A stretch of 64,000 bases of DNA from Streptomyces sp. NBC_00370 (GCF_036084755.1 NZ_CP107968.1:3044501-3108500), one strand, 5' to 3'. Shown: positions 9,115 to 17,657, numbered from the stretch's first letter. Translations and numbers: made by a program. The notes: generated by a model from the sequence alone, not told the origin.

Positions 9115-9190
9115 CTTCCGACCCGCCCCGCACGGCCTGCCCCGCACGGGACGGCCGGCCCCGCACGGGCCGATCTGGCCCCGCACGGGC
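9115..9190. repeat. tandem CCCCGCACGG repeats downstream of glmS
   Basis: Four copies of a CCCCGCACGG core occur between 9123 and 9189 with spacing of roughly 17-24 bp, directly before the glmS terminator hairpin. No coding potential in this stretch. Confidence 0.7.
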
Positions 9191-9234
9191 GAGAGCGCCC
9201 CCGGCACGGCATCCGCCGTACCGGGGGCGCTCTC
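9191..9234. terminator. bidirectional terminator between glmS and the acetate transporter
   Basis: A perfect 14-bp stem (9191-9204 with 9221-9234) is extended inward by ACGGC/GCCGT around a four-base loop. No long T tract, as usual in Streptomyces. It lies between two convergent genes and can serve both. Confidence 0.8.
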
Positions 9235-9370
9235 TCGGACGGGGCCGGCGCTTGCCCGAACGCCGGCCCGCGGCTGCCTGGCCGTACGGGGTTCACGGGG
9301 TCACCCCGGAACGGCCCAGTGCCCCTCCCGGCAAGCTCTGCCTGTCGCGCGAGCATTGCCGGGCACGGCA

Positions 9371-9949
9371 CTAGCCGGTGGCCGTCACTCCCCGGCCGGC
9401 AGCACGGTGGCGCGGCAGGGCGGTCGGCCAGTGGGCGAGCGCCGCCGTCGCCACGTACCAGGAGGCGACGCCCGCCACGGCGGCGACCCAGCCGCCCACC
9501 TTGGTGAGACCGCCGCTGTCCGCGAACTGGGCGATGCCGAGCAGCAGCAGCCCCACGAAGAGCAGGCCGTACGTGCCCTGGAGGAGCGGTCCGTAGCCGG
9601 AGGCGCCGATGGTGAGGCTGAGGGCGAGGAGCGCCCACAGGATCAGGAAGAGTCCGGCCGTCTCGGAGGTGACGGCATCGCCCGCTCCGGTCCCCCAGGT
9701 GAACCAGAAGGCGCCGAGGCCGGCGAAGGCCGTGCCGGTGAACGCGTTGCCGGCGCGGAATTCGAGGAGGCCCGCGACGAAGAGGGCGACTCCGCCCACG
9801 TACAGGGCGAGCGAGACGGCGCTCGCCGCCGTGACGCCGTCGATGACGCCGGTGTGGCCCACGCCGAAGGCGAGCAGGGTGAGTCCGAGGGCGAGATGGC
9901 CGAGAACCGAAGTGGATGTGTTGCTTCCCGCAGAGACGTCGTTGTCCAC
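9371..9949 (-). CDS. GPR1/FUN34/YaaH family acetate/succinate transporter
   Basis: 192 residues with six transmembrane helices and almost no loops, the size and topology of the SatP/YaaH acetate-succinate channel family. The N-terminal TSVLGHLALGLTLLAFG replaces the usual NPAPLGL signature in degenerate form. FRAGNAFTGTAFAGLGAFWFTWG and LLQGTYGLLFVGLLLLGIAQF match the conserved third and fifth helices. Start is GTG at 9949 with GGGAG upstream. Likely moves acetate or related monocarboxylates across the membrane. Stands alone, convergent with glmS. Confidence 0.85.
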   Translation of the reverse strand: MDNDVSAGSNTSTSVLGHLALGLTLLAFGVGHTGVIDGVTAASAVSLALYVGGVALFVAGLLEFRAGNAFTGTAFAGLGAFWFTWGTGAGDAVTSETAGLFLILWALLALSLTIGASGYGPLLQGTYGLLFVGLLLLGIAQFADSGGLTKVGGWVAAVAGVASWYVATAALAHWPTALPRHRAAGRGVTATG

Positions 9950-10132
9950 GGCGGGCTCCCTTCTGAGGTGCTGTTCTGCTGTGTCCCAGCGACTCTTTAT
10001 CTACCCTTCACAAGGACACAATCCACCTCTGCGCGTGAGCAAATTCACGCTGGGCGCAAGGAAGTTGACGCTGCGTCGTCACTGATGTGACGCCTGATCA
10101 GGAAGTGGTCAGGAGTTACGGATTGTCCGCCG

Positions 10133-10654
10133 TTACGGGACGACGACGACCGGACGCTGCGCGCGGCGCGCGAGCCGGCCGGCCACGGAGCCGAAGATCC
10201 GTCCGACGATGCCGTGCGTGGAGCCGACGACGATCGCGTCGGCGGAGTACTCCTGGCCGACCTCTTCGAGTTCGTGGCAGATGTCGCCGCCGCGCTCCAC
10301 GAGGATCCAGGGGACGTCGCTCAGATAGTCCGCACAGGCCAGTTCGAGGCCGAGCACTTCCGTGCGGTGGTCCGGGACGTCGACGAAGACGGGAGGTTCG
10401 CAGCCGGCCCATACGGTGGTCGGCAGCCGGTTCGCCACATGGACGATGATCAGGCCCGAGGCGAGCCTGGTGGCCATGCCGATGGCGTAGGACAGGGCCC
10501 TCTCGCTGGAGGTGGAGCCGTCGAAGCCGACCACCACTCCGTGCCGGAAGGCCGGGTCGCAGGATGCGCGCGTCTGTTCCGCCGCTCGCAGGTCCGACAG
10601 TGGGTCGGCTACCTGCTTGCGGTCAGCGGGTTCGGGGATTTCGTGACCGGCCAT
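10133..10654 (-). CDS. universal stress protein (UspA family)
   Basis: 173 residues from ATG 10654 (MAGHEIPEP); a TTG at 10696 would add 14 residues. Single Usp domain: VVVGFDGSTSSERALSYAIG binds nucleotide at the N-terminus. The C-terminal GSTHGIVGRIFGSVAGRLARRAQRPVVVVP keeps the glycine-rich phosphate loop in shortened form. Family members are small cytoplasmic dimers induced in stationary phase or stress, often binding ATP. Divergent from the small membrane protein at 11083 across a long repeat-bearing spacer. Confidence 0.88.
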   Translation of the reverse strand: MAGHEIPEPADRKQVADPLSDLRAAEQTRASCDPAFRHGVVVGFDGSTSSERALSYAIGMATRLASGLIIVHVANRLPTTVWAGCEPPVFVDVPDHRTEVLGLELACADYLSDVPWILVERGGDICHELEEVGQEYSADAIVVGSTHGIVGRIFGSVAGRLARRAQRPVVVVP

Positions 10655-11082
10655 TGGCGTCTCGGCGAAAGAGATCCTCTTGAGAAGGAGCAACAATTGG
10701 CGTGGCAGCGTAACGGTCTGAGCCGTGTCCGGGAATCATCTTCCCAAGCCCATACCCCCAAGGGTACGGCGGCACTCCTCTCCTGCCCAGTGCTGGCCGC
10801 CCCACACGCGGCGTTCCAGGGAGCATGCACGAGCCCGCCCAGGATCGCAATGCCCGGTGGCGTCTACAGCCGTTGACGCCCGGGGGCCGAGGCCGGGGAC
10901 GGTCCGGATGCCGGTGCCGGCACGGTCCGGATACCGGCACCGGTACGGTGCGGACGCCGGTCCCGGTACGGTGCGCGAGCCGTTCCGGTACGGTGCGGCG
11001 GCCAGCCGGAGCAATGCGCAGTGACCGTACGGCGCCGCCCGTCGTTGCCCATCGGCCACGTCGCCGCCTACAAGGAGCTCCC
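10655..11082. other. 428-bp non-coding spacer carrying a tandem repeat array
   Basis: No convincing gene. ORFs here run through repeats and have low-complexity Arg/Pro/Gly translations. The spacer holds divergent promoters for the stress protein and the membrane protein, plus the 23-bp repeat array at 10899-11009. Confidence 0.6.
10899..11009. repeat. tandem 23-bp repeat array, about 4.8 units
   Basis: Units begin at 10899, 10922, 10945, 10968 (22 bp) and 10990. Each starts ACGGT(C/G)CG and carries CCGGT near its end; the first two share most bases. GC-rich, no coding sense. It lies upstream of the small membrane protein that precedes adpA. May be slippage-prone sequence or a multi-site binding region. 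Confidence 0.8.
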
Positions 11083-11544
11083 GTGCCCGCGCCTTCGACA
11101 GCCTCGTACCCCGCCCAGACCGGCACGCCCCCTGTCACGCCCCGTCCGCGCCGTACACACCCGCCGGTTCAGGACAGCGGCGCCGAAGCCGCGCCGCGTA
11201 CGGCCGGGAACGCGGCCGTACCGGCCGTTCCAGCCGTTCCGGCCGACGCGGCGGGCGAGGTGATCCGCTGGGCCGTGTTCAGCTGTCTGCTGGTACCCGT
11301 GGTGCTCGTGGTGTACGGAACGTCGGTCGGCGGCGCGGCCGTCGCGGCCCTCGGTCTCGCCGCCGTCACGACCGGATGCCGGCTGTTGCTGCGCCAGTCC
11401 GAGCGGGCCGCCGCCCAGGTGCGCGCCGCCGAGGCCGAGTCGGCGGCCGCGGCGGCCTTGACGGCCGCCGGGGACGGGCGAACGGAAGCACGGGGGGCGC
11501 ACTGGGGCTCACGCGCGCGGGAGGAAAGTGCGCCGGGTCATTGA
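11083..11544 (+). CDS. small membrane protein preceding adpA
   Basis: 153 residues from GTG 11083, chosen because AAGGAG lies 5 bp upstream; the longer frame begins in repeats. About 55 Pro/Ala-rich residues come first, then two transmembrane helices separated by a very short turn (VIRWAVFSCLLVPVVLVVYG and GGAAVAALGLAAVTTGCRLLL). An Ala/Glu-rich helix follows (ERAAAQVRAAEAESAAAAA). No family name available; the location between glmS and adpA is a recurrent Streptomyces arrangement. Function unknown. Confidence 0.65.
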   Translation: MPAPSTASYPAQTGTPPVTPRPRRTHPPVQDSGAEAAPRTAGNAAVPAVPAVPADAAGEVIRWAVFSCLLVPVVLVVYGTSVGGAAVAALGLAAVTTGCRLLLRQSERAAAQVRAAEAESAAAAALTAAGDGRTEARGAHWGSRAREESAPGH

Positions 11545-11931
11545 AGCCGCCGTTCGCCCACACCCGGCTCTTTTCGGCCAACTTCACCTGCGTGCCGAAC
11601 CCTTGGCGAAATGGCCTGTCAACCCCCTTGTCACCAGGGAAGAAAGGACCGCTACGGTCTCCCGCACCCTACGGGGATGGGCCATGCGCGTGAGGCGTAC
11701 TTCCCTGCACGGCTTGTGAGTGGAACGCTTCGTGATCGAATGCTTCGCGCCAAGTTGCCTTGTCGACATAACGCCGGATGAAGAACTCTGTCACGCCGGC
11801 ACCACGGAACACAGTAGATTCGATCATGAGCATCGAAGGCTGGGGACCCGTGCAAAACCGAGGGGAATCGTGCAGGAGCGAGAGGCCCGACAAGAACGGG
11901 GAGACGCGAACACCGAGGGGGGCTTAGCGCC
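11545..11931. promoter_or_regulatory. adpA upstream region (387 bp, no gene)
   Basis: No credible ORF; frames are short and low quality. The sequence is less GC-rich than its surroundings (for example around 11700-11840), as expected of a promoter and long leader. In studied Streptomyces this region carries adpA promoters and AdpA autoregulatory sites. I could not identify a site matching the AdpA consensus (TGGCSNGWWY) in full. Confidence 0.55.
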
Positions 11932-13152
11932 ATGAGCCAGGACTCCACTGCCGCACCGGAGTCAGTACGGAAGCTTTCCGGGCGTCGCCGCCGGGAAGTC
12001 GTCGCCGTGCTGCTCTTCAGTGGTGGGCCCATCTTCGAGAGCTCGATCCCGCTCTCCGTGTTCGGCATCGACCGCCAGGACGCCGGCGTTCCCCGCTACC
12101 GCCTGCTCGTCTGTGCCGGCGAGGAGGGACCGCTGCGGACCACGGGCGGTCTCGAACTCACCGCGCCGTACGGACTGGAGGCGATCAGCAGGGCCGGCAC
12201 GGTGGTGGTGCCCGCCTGGCGGTCGATCACCTCGCCGCCGCCGCTGGAGGCGCTGGACGCGCTGCGCAGAGCGCATGAGGAGGGGGCCAGGATCGTCGGG
12301 CTGTGCACCGGCGCCTTCGTGCTCGCCGCAGCGGGGCTGCTGGACGGCCGCCCGGCGACCACGCACTGGATGTACGCGCCGACGCTCGCCAAACGCTACC
12401 CGTCGGTCCATGTGGACCCGCGGGAGCTGTTCGTCGACGACGGGGACGTACTCACTTCGGCCGGCACAGCGGCCGGAATCGACCTGTGCCTGCACATAGT
12501 CCGGACGGACCACGGCGCCGAGGCGGCGGGCGCGCTCGCCCGCAGGCTGGTGGTCCCGCCCCGGCGCAGCGGCGGTCAGGAGCGCTATCTCGACAGGTCT
12601 TTACCAGAGGAGATCGGCTCCGACCCGCTCGCCGAGGTCGTCGCCTGGGCGCTGGAGCATCTGCACGAGCAGTTCGACGTGGAGACGCTCGCCGCCCGCG
12701 CGTACATGAGCCGCAGGACGTTCGACCGCCGGTTCCGCTCGCTGACCGGCAGCGCGCCGCTGCAGTGGCTGATCACCCAGCGGGTGCTCCAGGCGCAGCG
12801 GCTGCTGGAGACCTCCGACTACTCCGTCGACGAGGTCGCGGGCCGCTGCGGCTTCCGCTCGCCGGTGGCGCTGCGCGGTCACTTCCGGCGTCAGCTGGGC
12901 TCGTCCCCGGCCGCCTACCGCTCGGCCTACCGGGCGCGCCGCCCGCAGGGCGATCCCGCGGCGCAGGGGGTCATGGAGCCGGTCGTACCGGCGCAGGCGT
13001 CCACGCAGTCCCGGCGGACGGCGGCGGCGGCCAGCGCCTCGGGTCCGGTGGCGGCCACCTCGGCCGTCGCGGAGTCCGACAAACCCGGTTCCGACACGTA
13101 CGCGACAGGTCTGGGCCGACCGAGTCTGCCAGGTCAGCGCAGCGCACCGTAG
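11932..13152 (+). CDS. adpA: AdpA/BldH global developmental regulator (GlxA/AraC family), TTA codon
   Basis: 406 residues. Residues ~18-200 form a DJ-1/PfpI (GATase1-like) dimerisation domain ([40 protein letters not shown]). Residues ~228-325 form an AraC DNA-binding domain with two HTHs ([42 protein letters not shown]). The linker holds a TTA leucine codon at 12601-12603 (codon 224, in DRSLPEE), the known position of the bldA-dependent codon in AdpA. AdpA activates hundreds of genes for aerial growth, secreted proteases and secondary metabolism. The downstream orn neighbour confirms the locus. Start has GAGGGGGG upstream. Identification is from recalled similarity plus synteny. Confidence 0.96.
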   Translation: MSQDSTAAPESVRKLSGRRRREVVAVLLFSGGPIFESSIPLSVFGIDRQDAGVPRYRLLVCAGEEGPLRTTGGLELTAPYGLEAISRAGTVVVPAWRSITSPPPLEALDALRRAHEEGARIVGLCTGAFVLAAAGLLDGRPATTHWMYAPTLAKRYPSVHVDPRELFVDDGDVLTSAGTAAGIDLCLHIVRTDHGAEAAGALARRLVVPPRRSGGQERYLDRSLPEEIGSDPLAEVVAWALEHLHEQFDVETLAARAYMSRRTFDRRFRSLTGSAPLQWLITQRVLQAQRLLETSDYSVDEVAGRCGFRSPVALRGHFRRQLGSSPAAYRSAYRARRPQGDPAAQGVMEPVVPAQASTQSRRTAAAASASGPVAATSAVAESDKPGSDTYATGLGRPSLPGQRSAP

Positions 13153-13162
13153 GGTAAGGCGC

Positions 13163-13765
13163 ATGAACGATCGAATGGTGTGGATCGACTGCGAGATGAC
13201 CGGGCTCTCGCTGGCGCAGGACGCACTCATCGAGGTGGCGGCCCTGGTCACCGACTCGGAGCTGAACGTGCTCGGGGACGGGGTGGACATCGTCATCCGC
13301 CCGCCGGACGCCGCGCTGGAGACGATGCCCGAGGTGGTGCGCAAGATGCACACCACCTCGGGCCTCCTCGACGAGCTGGCGGCGGGTACGACGCTGGCCG
13401 CCGCCGAGGAGGAGGTCCTGGCGTACGTGCGCGAGCACGTGAAGGAGCCGGGCAAGGCGCCGCTGTGCGGCAACTCGGTCTCCACCGACCGCGGCTTCCT
13501 CGCCCGCGACATGCAGTCGCTGGAGGGCTACCTCCACTACCGCATCGTGGACGTCTCCTCGGTCAAGGAGCTGGCCCGCCGCTGGTACCCCCGGGCGTAC
13601 TTCAACAGCCCGGACAAGAACGGCAACCACCGCGCCCTGGCCGACATCCGCGAGTCCATCGCCGAGCTGCGCTACTACCGCGAGGCGGTCTTCGTACCGC
13701 AGCCGGGCCCGGACTCCGACACGGCGAAGCAGATCGCGGCGAAGTACGTCCTGCCCGCCGAGTAG
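13163..13765 (+). CDS. orn: oligoribonuclease
   Basis: 200 residues, full length. DEDDh 3'-5' exonuclease that degrades 2-5 nt RNA and pGpG, the final step of c-di-GMP turnover. Exo motif I is [11 protein letters not shown] (Asp/Glu), followed by [15 protein letters not shown], and [18 protein letters not shown] carries the final His and Asp. It starts 10 bp after adpA, the conserved adpA-orn pair of Streptomyces. Relevant here because a c-di-GMP enzyme is encoded 27 kb away. Confidence 0.96.
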   Translation: MNDRMVWIDCEMTGLSLAQDALIEVAALVTDSELNVLGDGVDIVIRPPDAALETMPEVVRKMHTTSGLLDELAAGTTLAAAEEEVLAYVREHVKEPGKAPLCGNSVSTDRGFLARDMQSLEGYLHYRIVDVSSVKELARRWYPRAYFNSPDKNGNHRALADIRESIAELRYYREAVFVPQPGPDSDTAKQIAAKYVLPAE

Positions 13766-13904
13766 ACCGCCCCGGCCCACCCCCTCGGAGCCGCCCCCGC
13801 AGGCCACCGAGGGCCGCGCCTGACCCGCATCAATCCGGGCGCGAGCACCCTCGGGGACCCTGTACACTTTTTCTCGGCCGGTAGGGCAGCACGAAGCCGG
13901 TCGT

Positions 13905-13978
13905 GGTGGGTATAGCTCAGCTGGTAGAGCACCTGGTTGTGGTCCAGGATGTCGCGGGTTCGAGTCCCGTTACTCACC
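13905..13978 (+). tRNA. tRNA-His (anticodon GTG)
   Basis: Full cloverleaf: acceptor GTGGGTA/TACTCAC, anticodon stem CCTGG/CCAGG around loop TTGTGGT (anticodon GTG), T-loop TTCGAGT. The extra 5' G (position -1) typical of tRNA-His is at 13905, opposite the C at 13978. CCA is not encoded. Confidence 0.96.
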
Positions 13979-14030
13979 CTGATTGATCGAGGGCTGACCT
14001 GTGGAAACGGGTCAGCCCTTCGTCATACGC
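13972..14030 (+). repeat. left copy of 59-bp direct repeat (tRNA-His 3' end plus terminator)
   Basis: Gap-free alignment with 17658-17716 gives 43 identical bases of 59 by hand count. It starts with ACTCACC (the last seven tRNA bases) and includes the hairpin loop GTGGAA and the tail GTCATA. The pair brackets the regulatory gene island. Confidence 0.6.
13991..14020 (+). terminator. terminator of tRNA-His
   Basis: A 9-bp perfect stem (GGGCTGACC, 13991-13999, with 14010-14018) around a ten-base loop that includes GTGGAA, then CTT. Follows the tRNA end by 12 bp. Confidence 0.8.
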
Positions 14031-14122
14031 ACGCCGGCCGCTGCCCACGATCGCCGTCCCCGCCGGGGCGGCCTGCACTGGACCTCCTGGGCCGAGCAGA
14101 GGGCGCCTGCGTGCGCCCAAGA

Positions 14123-14977
14123 TCAGGCCAGCGCGTCAATGGCCTTCACGATCAGCGCCCGCGCGCCGGCCCCGTACACGGCCATGCTCCGCAGCTCCTC
14201 GAACGCCTTCAGATACAGGGCGATCTCCGAGGGCTGGGTGACGCGCACCGTCGCTGAGATGAGTTCAACCGAGACAAGGGCGTCGTCGTACATGTGGAAG
14301 GTCTCTCGCGGCCAGTGCGCGCGCCCAGGGCTGCCCGTCGGGACGATGCCGAGGGATACGGCAGGCAGTTCGCCCACGGTCAGCAGGTAGCCCAGCTGGG
14401 CCGCCATGGCGTCCGCCTCAGCCACCTGGTAGCGCAGCGCGGACTCCTCGATGAGGAGAACGAACCGGTGTCCGGCTTCGTGGATGATCCGCGAGCGTTC
14501 GACCCGTGCCTGCGCGGCCTCGGCACTGTCGTCAACCGGCAGGGACCTGAATGCCGCTGCGCCGGCGAGGACGGCGGCGGCGTATCCCTCGGTCTGGAGC
14601 AACCCCGGGATCAGCGTCGAGGAGTACACCCGGAACAGACTCGTGTCGTGGAAGAACTGCACGAGGCTGGTCTGCAAGGCCCGGAGCCCGCTGCGCATCT
14701 GGTCGCGCCATTCGCGGTACATGGACTCGGCGTTCAAGGACTGCGCGACGAGGTCCTCGGCCTGGCCGTCCTGCTCGCATGCCGTGCACCAGAGCCGTAT
14801 GTCCGTCGCTGACGGCGCTGTCCGGGCGTTCTCGATGCGGCTGGTCTTCGAGTGCTGCCATCCGCATCGGCGGGCGAGGTCGACGACGGTGAGCCCCGCC
14901 GCCTTCCGCATGTCACGTAGCCGGTGAGCGACTGTTTCGCGTGCTGCTTGTGCGGAGGACGACGGGGACGCGGGCAT
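14123..14977 (-). CDS. XRE-family regulator with DUF5753 domain (WhiJ-like)
   Basis: 284 residues. Residues ~15-70 form a lambda-repressor-like HTH (LRDMRKAAGLTVVDLARRCGWQHSKTSRIENAR). From ~100 to the end lies the Scr1/DUF5753 domain (FFHDTSLFRVYSSTLIPGLLQTEGYAAAVL and a central LLIEESALRYQV). Streptomyces carry many such WhiJ-type regulators next to small partner proteins and HATPases; several influence development. Here the partners are two DUF6879-like proteins and an operon on the other strand. It follows the minus-strand DUF6879-like gene by 24 bp, so they are likely one transcript. Confidence 0.88.
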   Translation of the reverse strand: MPASPSSSAQAARETVAHRLRDMRKAAGLTVVDLARRCGWQHSKTSRIENARTAPSATDIRLWCTACEQDGQAEDLVAQSLNAESMYREWRDQMRSGLRALQTSLVQFFHDTSLFRVYSSTLIPGLLQTEGYAAAVLAGAAAFRSLPVDDSAEAAQARVERSRIIHEAGHRFVLLIEESALRYQVAEADAMAAQLGYLLTVGELPAVSLGIVPTGSPGRAHWPRETFHMYDDALVSVELISATVRVTQPSEIALYLKAFEELRSMAVYGAGARALIVKAIDALA

Positions 14978-15001
14978 GAAGTGGCCTGTCGGTGCGTGTG
15001 C

Positions 15002-15529
15002 TTACTGGGGCTTGTACTCGTCGTGCGGGATGCCACGCTCCCAGACCGTTTCGAACGCGGCGGAGCAGAGTTTCACCACGTCGCCGCGGTGCTCAACCTC
15101 CGGGCCTGCCGAAGCGCCTTCACCTGTGAAGTGATTGAACAGGACGACGTCGTCATCGAACAGCCAGAAGTCGTTTCCTGGCAGCGGGATGTCGGATGCC
15201 CGGCGCCGGGGCAGCCACCGCACCAGTTCGCCGGCGGCAACGTTCGTGAACGTCCCGTCGTACAGGAAGCGGGTGTAGTCGCTGACCGGCTCCGACACGA
15301 TCCGTGCGCGGCGTATGACGATGCCTCGCGCCACGGCTTCCTCGACGAGCGACAGCCACGGCCGCCACCAGGACGCCCGGTCAGCCGGGTCGTGGCGGAA
15401 GCCGCCGCGCCATTGGGCGAAGGGACCGCTCTCGTAGTCGACGCCGTAGGTGTCCCGCATCTCCAGGTGGACGGCGGAGCGGGTGCAGTTGGCGATCAGC
15501 TCATCGAACGTCTGCCGACTCGACGGCAT
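15002..15529 (-). CDS. DUF6879-like protein, copy 1
   Basis: 175 residues from ATG 15529. Characteristic blocks: SAVHLEMRDTYGVD, RARIVSEPVSDYTRFLYD, NVAAGELVRWLPRRRASDIPLPGNDFWLFDDDVVLFNHF, and LCSAAFETVWERGIPHDEYKP. The same blocks occur in the plus-strand protein at 17010-17531, so the two are paralogues facing outward from one intergenic region. The family is common beside XRE/DUF5753 regulators in Streptomyces but has no known activity. It overlaps the end of the upstream small gene by 29 bp, indicating translational coupling. Confidence 0.8.
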   Translation of the reverse strand: MPSSRQTFDELIANCTRSAVHLEMRDTYGVDYESGPFAQWRGGFRHDPADRASWWRPWLSLVEEAVARGIVIRRARIVSEPVSDYTRFLYDGTFTNVAAGELVRWLPRRRASDIPLPGNDFWLFDDDVVLFNHFTGEGASAGPEVEHRGDVVKLCSAAFETVWERGIPHDEYKPQ

Positions 15530-15761
15530 CACACGCCTCCCTGATCATCTGCGCCATGCGAGCGGGCATACGGACCACGGCTTCGCCCGCAGGGATGCCT
15601 TTGCCGTGTCCGGGCAACTCGAACGCAGCGCATTCATCTGACAGTTGTTCGCCCGGCTCCCATCCCTGAAAGACGAGTTCTCTGTTCCCCTCGTCGACCC
15701 ACACCGTGGGGCTCTCGTTGTCCCCGGTGTTCGGGTCGATCCCGATGAACCTTAGTGTCAT
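15501..15761 (-). CDS. small partner protein upstream of DUF6879 copy 1
   Basis: 86 residues starting MTLRFIGIDPNTGDNESPTVWVDEG. The body resembles the short acidic proteins often paired with XRE/DUF5753 regulators (ELVFQGWEPGEQLSDECAAFELPGHGKGIPAGEAVVRMPARMAQMIREACDAVE). It is first gene of the minus-strand operon, overlapping the next gene. No enzyme motif; function unknown. Confidence 0.72.
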   Translation of the reverse strand: MTLRFIGIDPNTGDNESPTVWVDEGNRELVFQGWEPGEQLSDECAAFELPGHGKGIPAGEAVVRMPARMAQMIREACDAVESADVR

Positions 15762-15921
15762 GATCCACCTCTTCCAACGTCATGTGCAGTCTGTGCACCA
15801 CCGTCCTCCGCACCCTAACGAGCGGTCAAGGCCGCCTCCGGACAACCCCGTTCGGGCTCGTTGCATAGACATTTCTGCACATCGCTGGCGTCCGCGATCG
15901 GCGTCTTCCTACGGTCACGCC

Positions 15922-16266
15922 ATGGACGCAGCCGAGCACTACGCATCGGACGCCGCCGAGTCCACCACTCCGCAGGCGGATGCCACTGACCAATCCGGAT
16001 CCCCTGGCACGCGGGTCGTCGTGGACGATCAGGGCCGGGGCGGCCGTGTGGTCTTCGAGGCCGACGGCGCGCTGTACCTGCGGCTGTCGCGGGTCCCTGC
16101 CATGTGGACGGTGATGGCGAACACGGTCCGCGCCGCCACGGAGTCCGAGACGGCCGAAGCCGCCCGCGTACGGTTCCGCCGCCTGATGCCGTACTCCGCA
16201 CCCCCGCTGGAGAGCCTCGGCCCGGTCCGCCATGCCGACGGGTCGCCCTTGCGGGAGGCGCTGTGA
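15922..16266 (+). CDS. small protein of unknown function, first gene of coupled operon
   Basis: 114 residues from ATG 15922. The N-terminal ~35 residues are Ser/Thr/Asp-rich and likely disordered. Then comes a compact domain (RGGRVVFEADGALYLRLSRVPAMWTVMANTVRAATESETAEAARVRFRRLMPY). No family recognised. Its TGA overlaps the next GTG (GTGA), so translation is coupled. Divergent from the minus-strand set across 160 bp. Confidence 0.65.
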   Translation: MDAAEHYASDAAESTTPQADATDQSGSPGTRVVVDDQGRGGRVVFEADGALYLRLSRVPAMWTVMANTVRAATESETAEAARVRFRRLMPYSAPPLESLGPVRHADGSPLREAL

Positions 16267-16511
16267 GCGAGGAATGGCAGTACCAGGACAGCCCACGGGG
16301 AGCACAAGGCCACCTCCAACGCGTGTCCGACTCGGTGGTCGCCCCTGATCTCTGGGCCTCATACGCGGAACTCCTGGACCACGTCGACGGGGACCTGGAC
16401 GACCTCGGCGACCACACCAAGGGCTGCACCAAGTGCCGGCTGTCCCACGACGGTTCCATGTGCCACACCGGGCACCAACTGTGGCTCAAGGCGAGGAAGA
16501 CCCGATCATGA
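16263..16511 (+). CDS. 82-residue protein with Cys/His cluster
   Basis: Starts at GTG 16263 inside the preceding stop. The C-terminal half carries Cys55, Cys58, His62, Cys67, His68 and His71 (GCTKCRLSHDGSMCHTGH), a plausible single zinc site. The N-terminal half is acidic. The stop overlaps the following ATG (ATGA at 16508). Location between an unknown protein and a HATPase suggests a small regulatory partner. Too short for reliable family assignment. Confidence 0.65.
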   Translation: MSEEWQYQDSPRGAQGHLQRVSDSVVAPDLWASYAELLDHVDGDLDDLGDHTKGCTKCRLSHDGSMCHTGHQLWLKARKTRS

Positions 16512-17032
16512 CCGAGACCACCACCATCCGGGTCCCCCTTGTCGAAGACTCGCCCCCACTCGTCGTCAAGCGCTGGCCAAGACATCCCCGCTCGGTACAC
16601 AAGGCGCGGCATCTACTGCGCCGGCATGTGGACGCGTGGGGCATGAGCCGCCTCGCCGACTCCGCCGAGCTGGTCCTCTCCGAGCTGGCAACCAACGCCG
16701 TACGGCACGCCCACATCCCCGGACGTCTCATCGAGACGCGCTACGAACGCCTCACCAACGGGGTACGGATCGAAGTGCACGACGCCGGGGACACCAAACC
16801 GGAACGCCGCGAACCGTCCGCCGACGACGACTCCGGACGCGGCCTGACACTGGTGGACGCACTCACCGACGGGCAATGGGGGGTGAGCGCCCGCACGGGA
16901 GTCGGCAAGCTCGTCTGGGCGGTCTGCACGGACGCGGGCGAGCCGCACCCCGGCCATGAGACCGTCGAGGGCCAAAAGCGGATGACGCCCTTCTCTCCCG
17001 AGGTGACCCGTGCCGATCCCGACACTCGCTGA
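16508..17032 (+). CDS. ATP-binding anti-sigma/RsbW-type HATPase
   Basis: 174 residues from ATG 16508. A GHKL ATPase domain without a kinase phosphoacceptor part: N-box ELVLSELATNAVRHAHIP, G1-like EVHDAGDTKPERR, and the G2 loop GRGLTLVDALTDGQWGV. Such small HATPases in actinomycetes act as anti-sigma factors or protein kinases of the RsbW/AbaA-OrfA type. Coupled by ATGA to the previous gene and overlapping the next by 23 bp. WhiJ-type loci often include exactly this partner. Confidence 0.85.
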   Translation: MTETTTIRVPLVEDSPPLVVKRWPRHPRSVHKARHLLRRHVDAWGMSRLADSAELVLSELATNAVRHAHIPGRLIETRYERLTNGVRIEVHDAGDTKPERREPSADDDSGRGLTLVDALTDGQWGVSARTGVGKLVWAVCTDAGEPHPGHETVEGQKRMTPFSPEVTRADPDTR

Positions 17033-17531
17033 CCGCCTGCGTGCCTGTCACCGCTCCGCGCTTCACCTGGAAATGCGGGACGGCTACATGCGGTCCGACC
17101 CACGCTTCATCGCCTGGCAGAGCGGTGTACGGGCCGATCCGGCGCACGAGGATCCGCAGGCGCGGCCATGGCTGGACCTGGTCCGGGAGACGGCGGGCCG
17201 TGGGGTGGATGTGCGTCGCGCGCGGATCGTGTCCGAGCCGGTCTCCGACTACATCCGGTTCGAGCATCACCTCACCGCGGGCAACATCGCGGCGGGTGAA
17301 CAGGTGCGCTGGCTGCCGCGCAGACGCGCCTCAAAGCTTGCGCTCCCGGGAAACGATTTCTGGCTGTTCGACGGCCAACTGGTGGTGTTCCTGCACTTCG
17401 ACGGCAATGGCGAACTACCACCGGACGACGAGGAAGTCAGCGTCGATCCGGCAGCGGTCGAACTGTGTGCGTCCGCTTTCGAGGCGGTCTGGGATCGTGC
17501 CGTACCGCACGCCGACTACCGCCTCGCCTGA
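17010..17531 (+). CDS. DUF6879-like protein, copy 2
   Basis: 173 residues from GTG 17010, with GAGGTGA upstream inside the previous gene. Shares with copy 1 the blocks LHLEMRDGY, RARIVSEPVSDYIRFEHH, NIAAGEQVRWLPRRRASKLALPGNDFWLFDGQLVVFLHF and LCASAFEAVWDRAVPHADYR. Last gene of the coupled four-gene operon. Function unknown. The outward-facing pair of paralogues is unusual: such loci commonly hold one copy. Confidence 0.8.
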   Translation: MPIPTLADRLRACHRSALHLEMRDGYMRSDPRFIAWQSGVRADPAHEDPQARPWLDLVRETAGRGVDVRRARIVSEPVSDYIRFEHHLTAGNIAAGEQVRWLPRRRASKLALPGNDFWLFDGQLVVFLHFDGNGELPPDDEEVSVDPAAVELCASAFEAVWDRAVPHADYRLA

Positions 17532-17657
17532 CAGGTCCGCGCCGTCGAACGACGACATCCCGGATTTTCGCACGGGTCGGCAAGGGGCGGCGGTCTGATG
17601 CCATTGCGCGCAACGATGTGCTGGATTACACGACCTGACACTCCGGCATTCGCCTTC

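Noticed and set aside
7221..9638. 805-codon minus-strand ORF opposite glmS
   Set aside because: Antisense shadow of a strongly recognised enzyme gene.
10825..11082. N-terminal extension of the membrane protein through the 23-bp repeats
   Set aside because: The translation there is repeat-derived Arg/Gly/Pro sequence; a good ribosome site marks GTG 11083.
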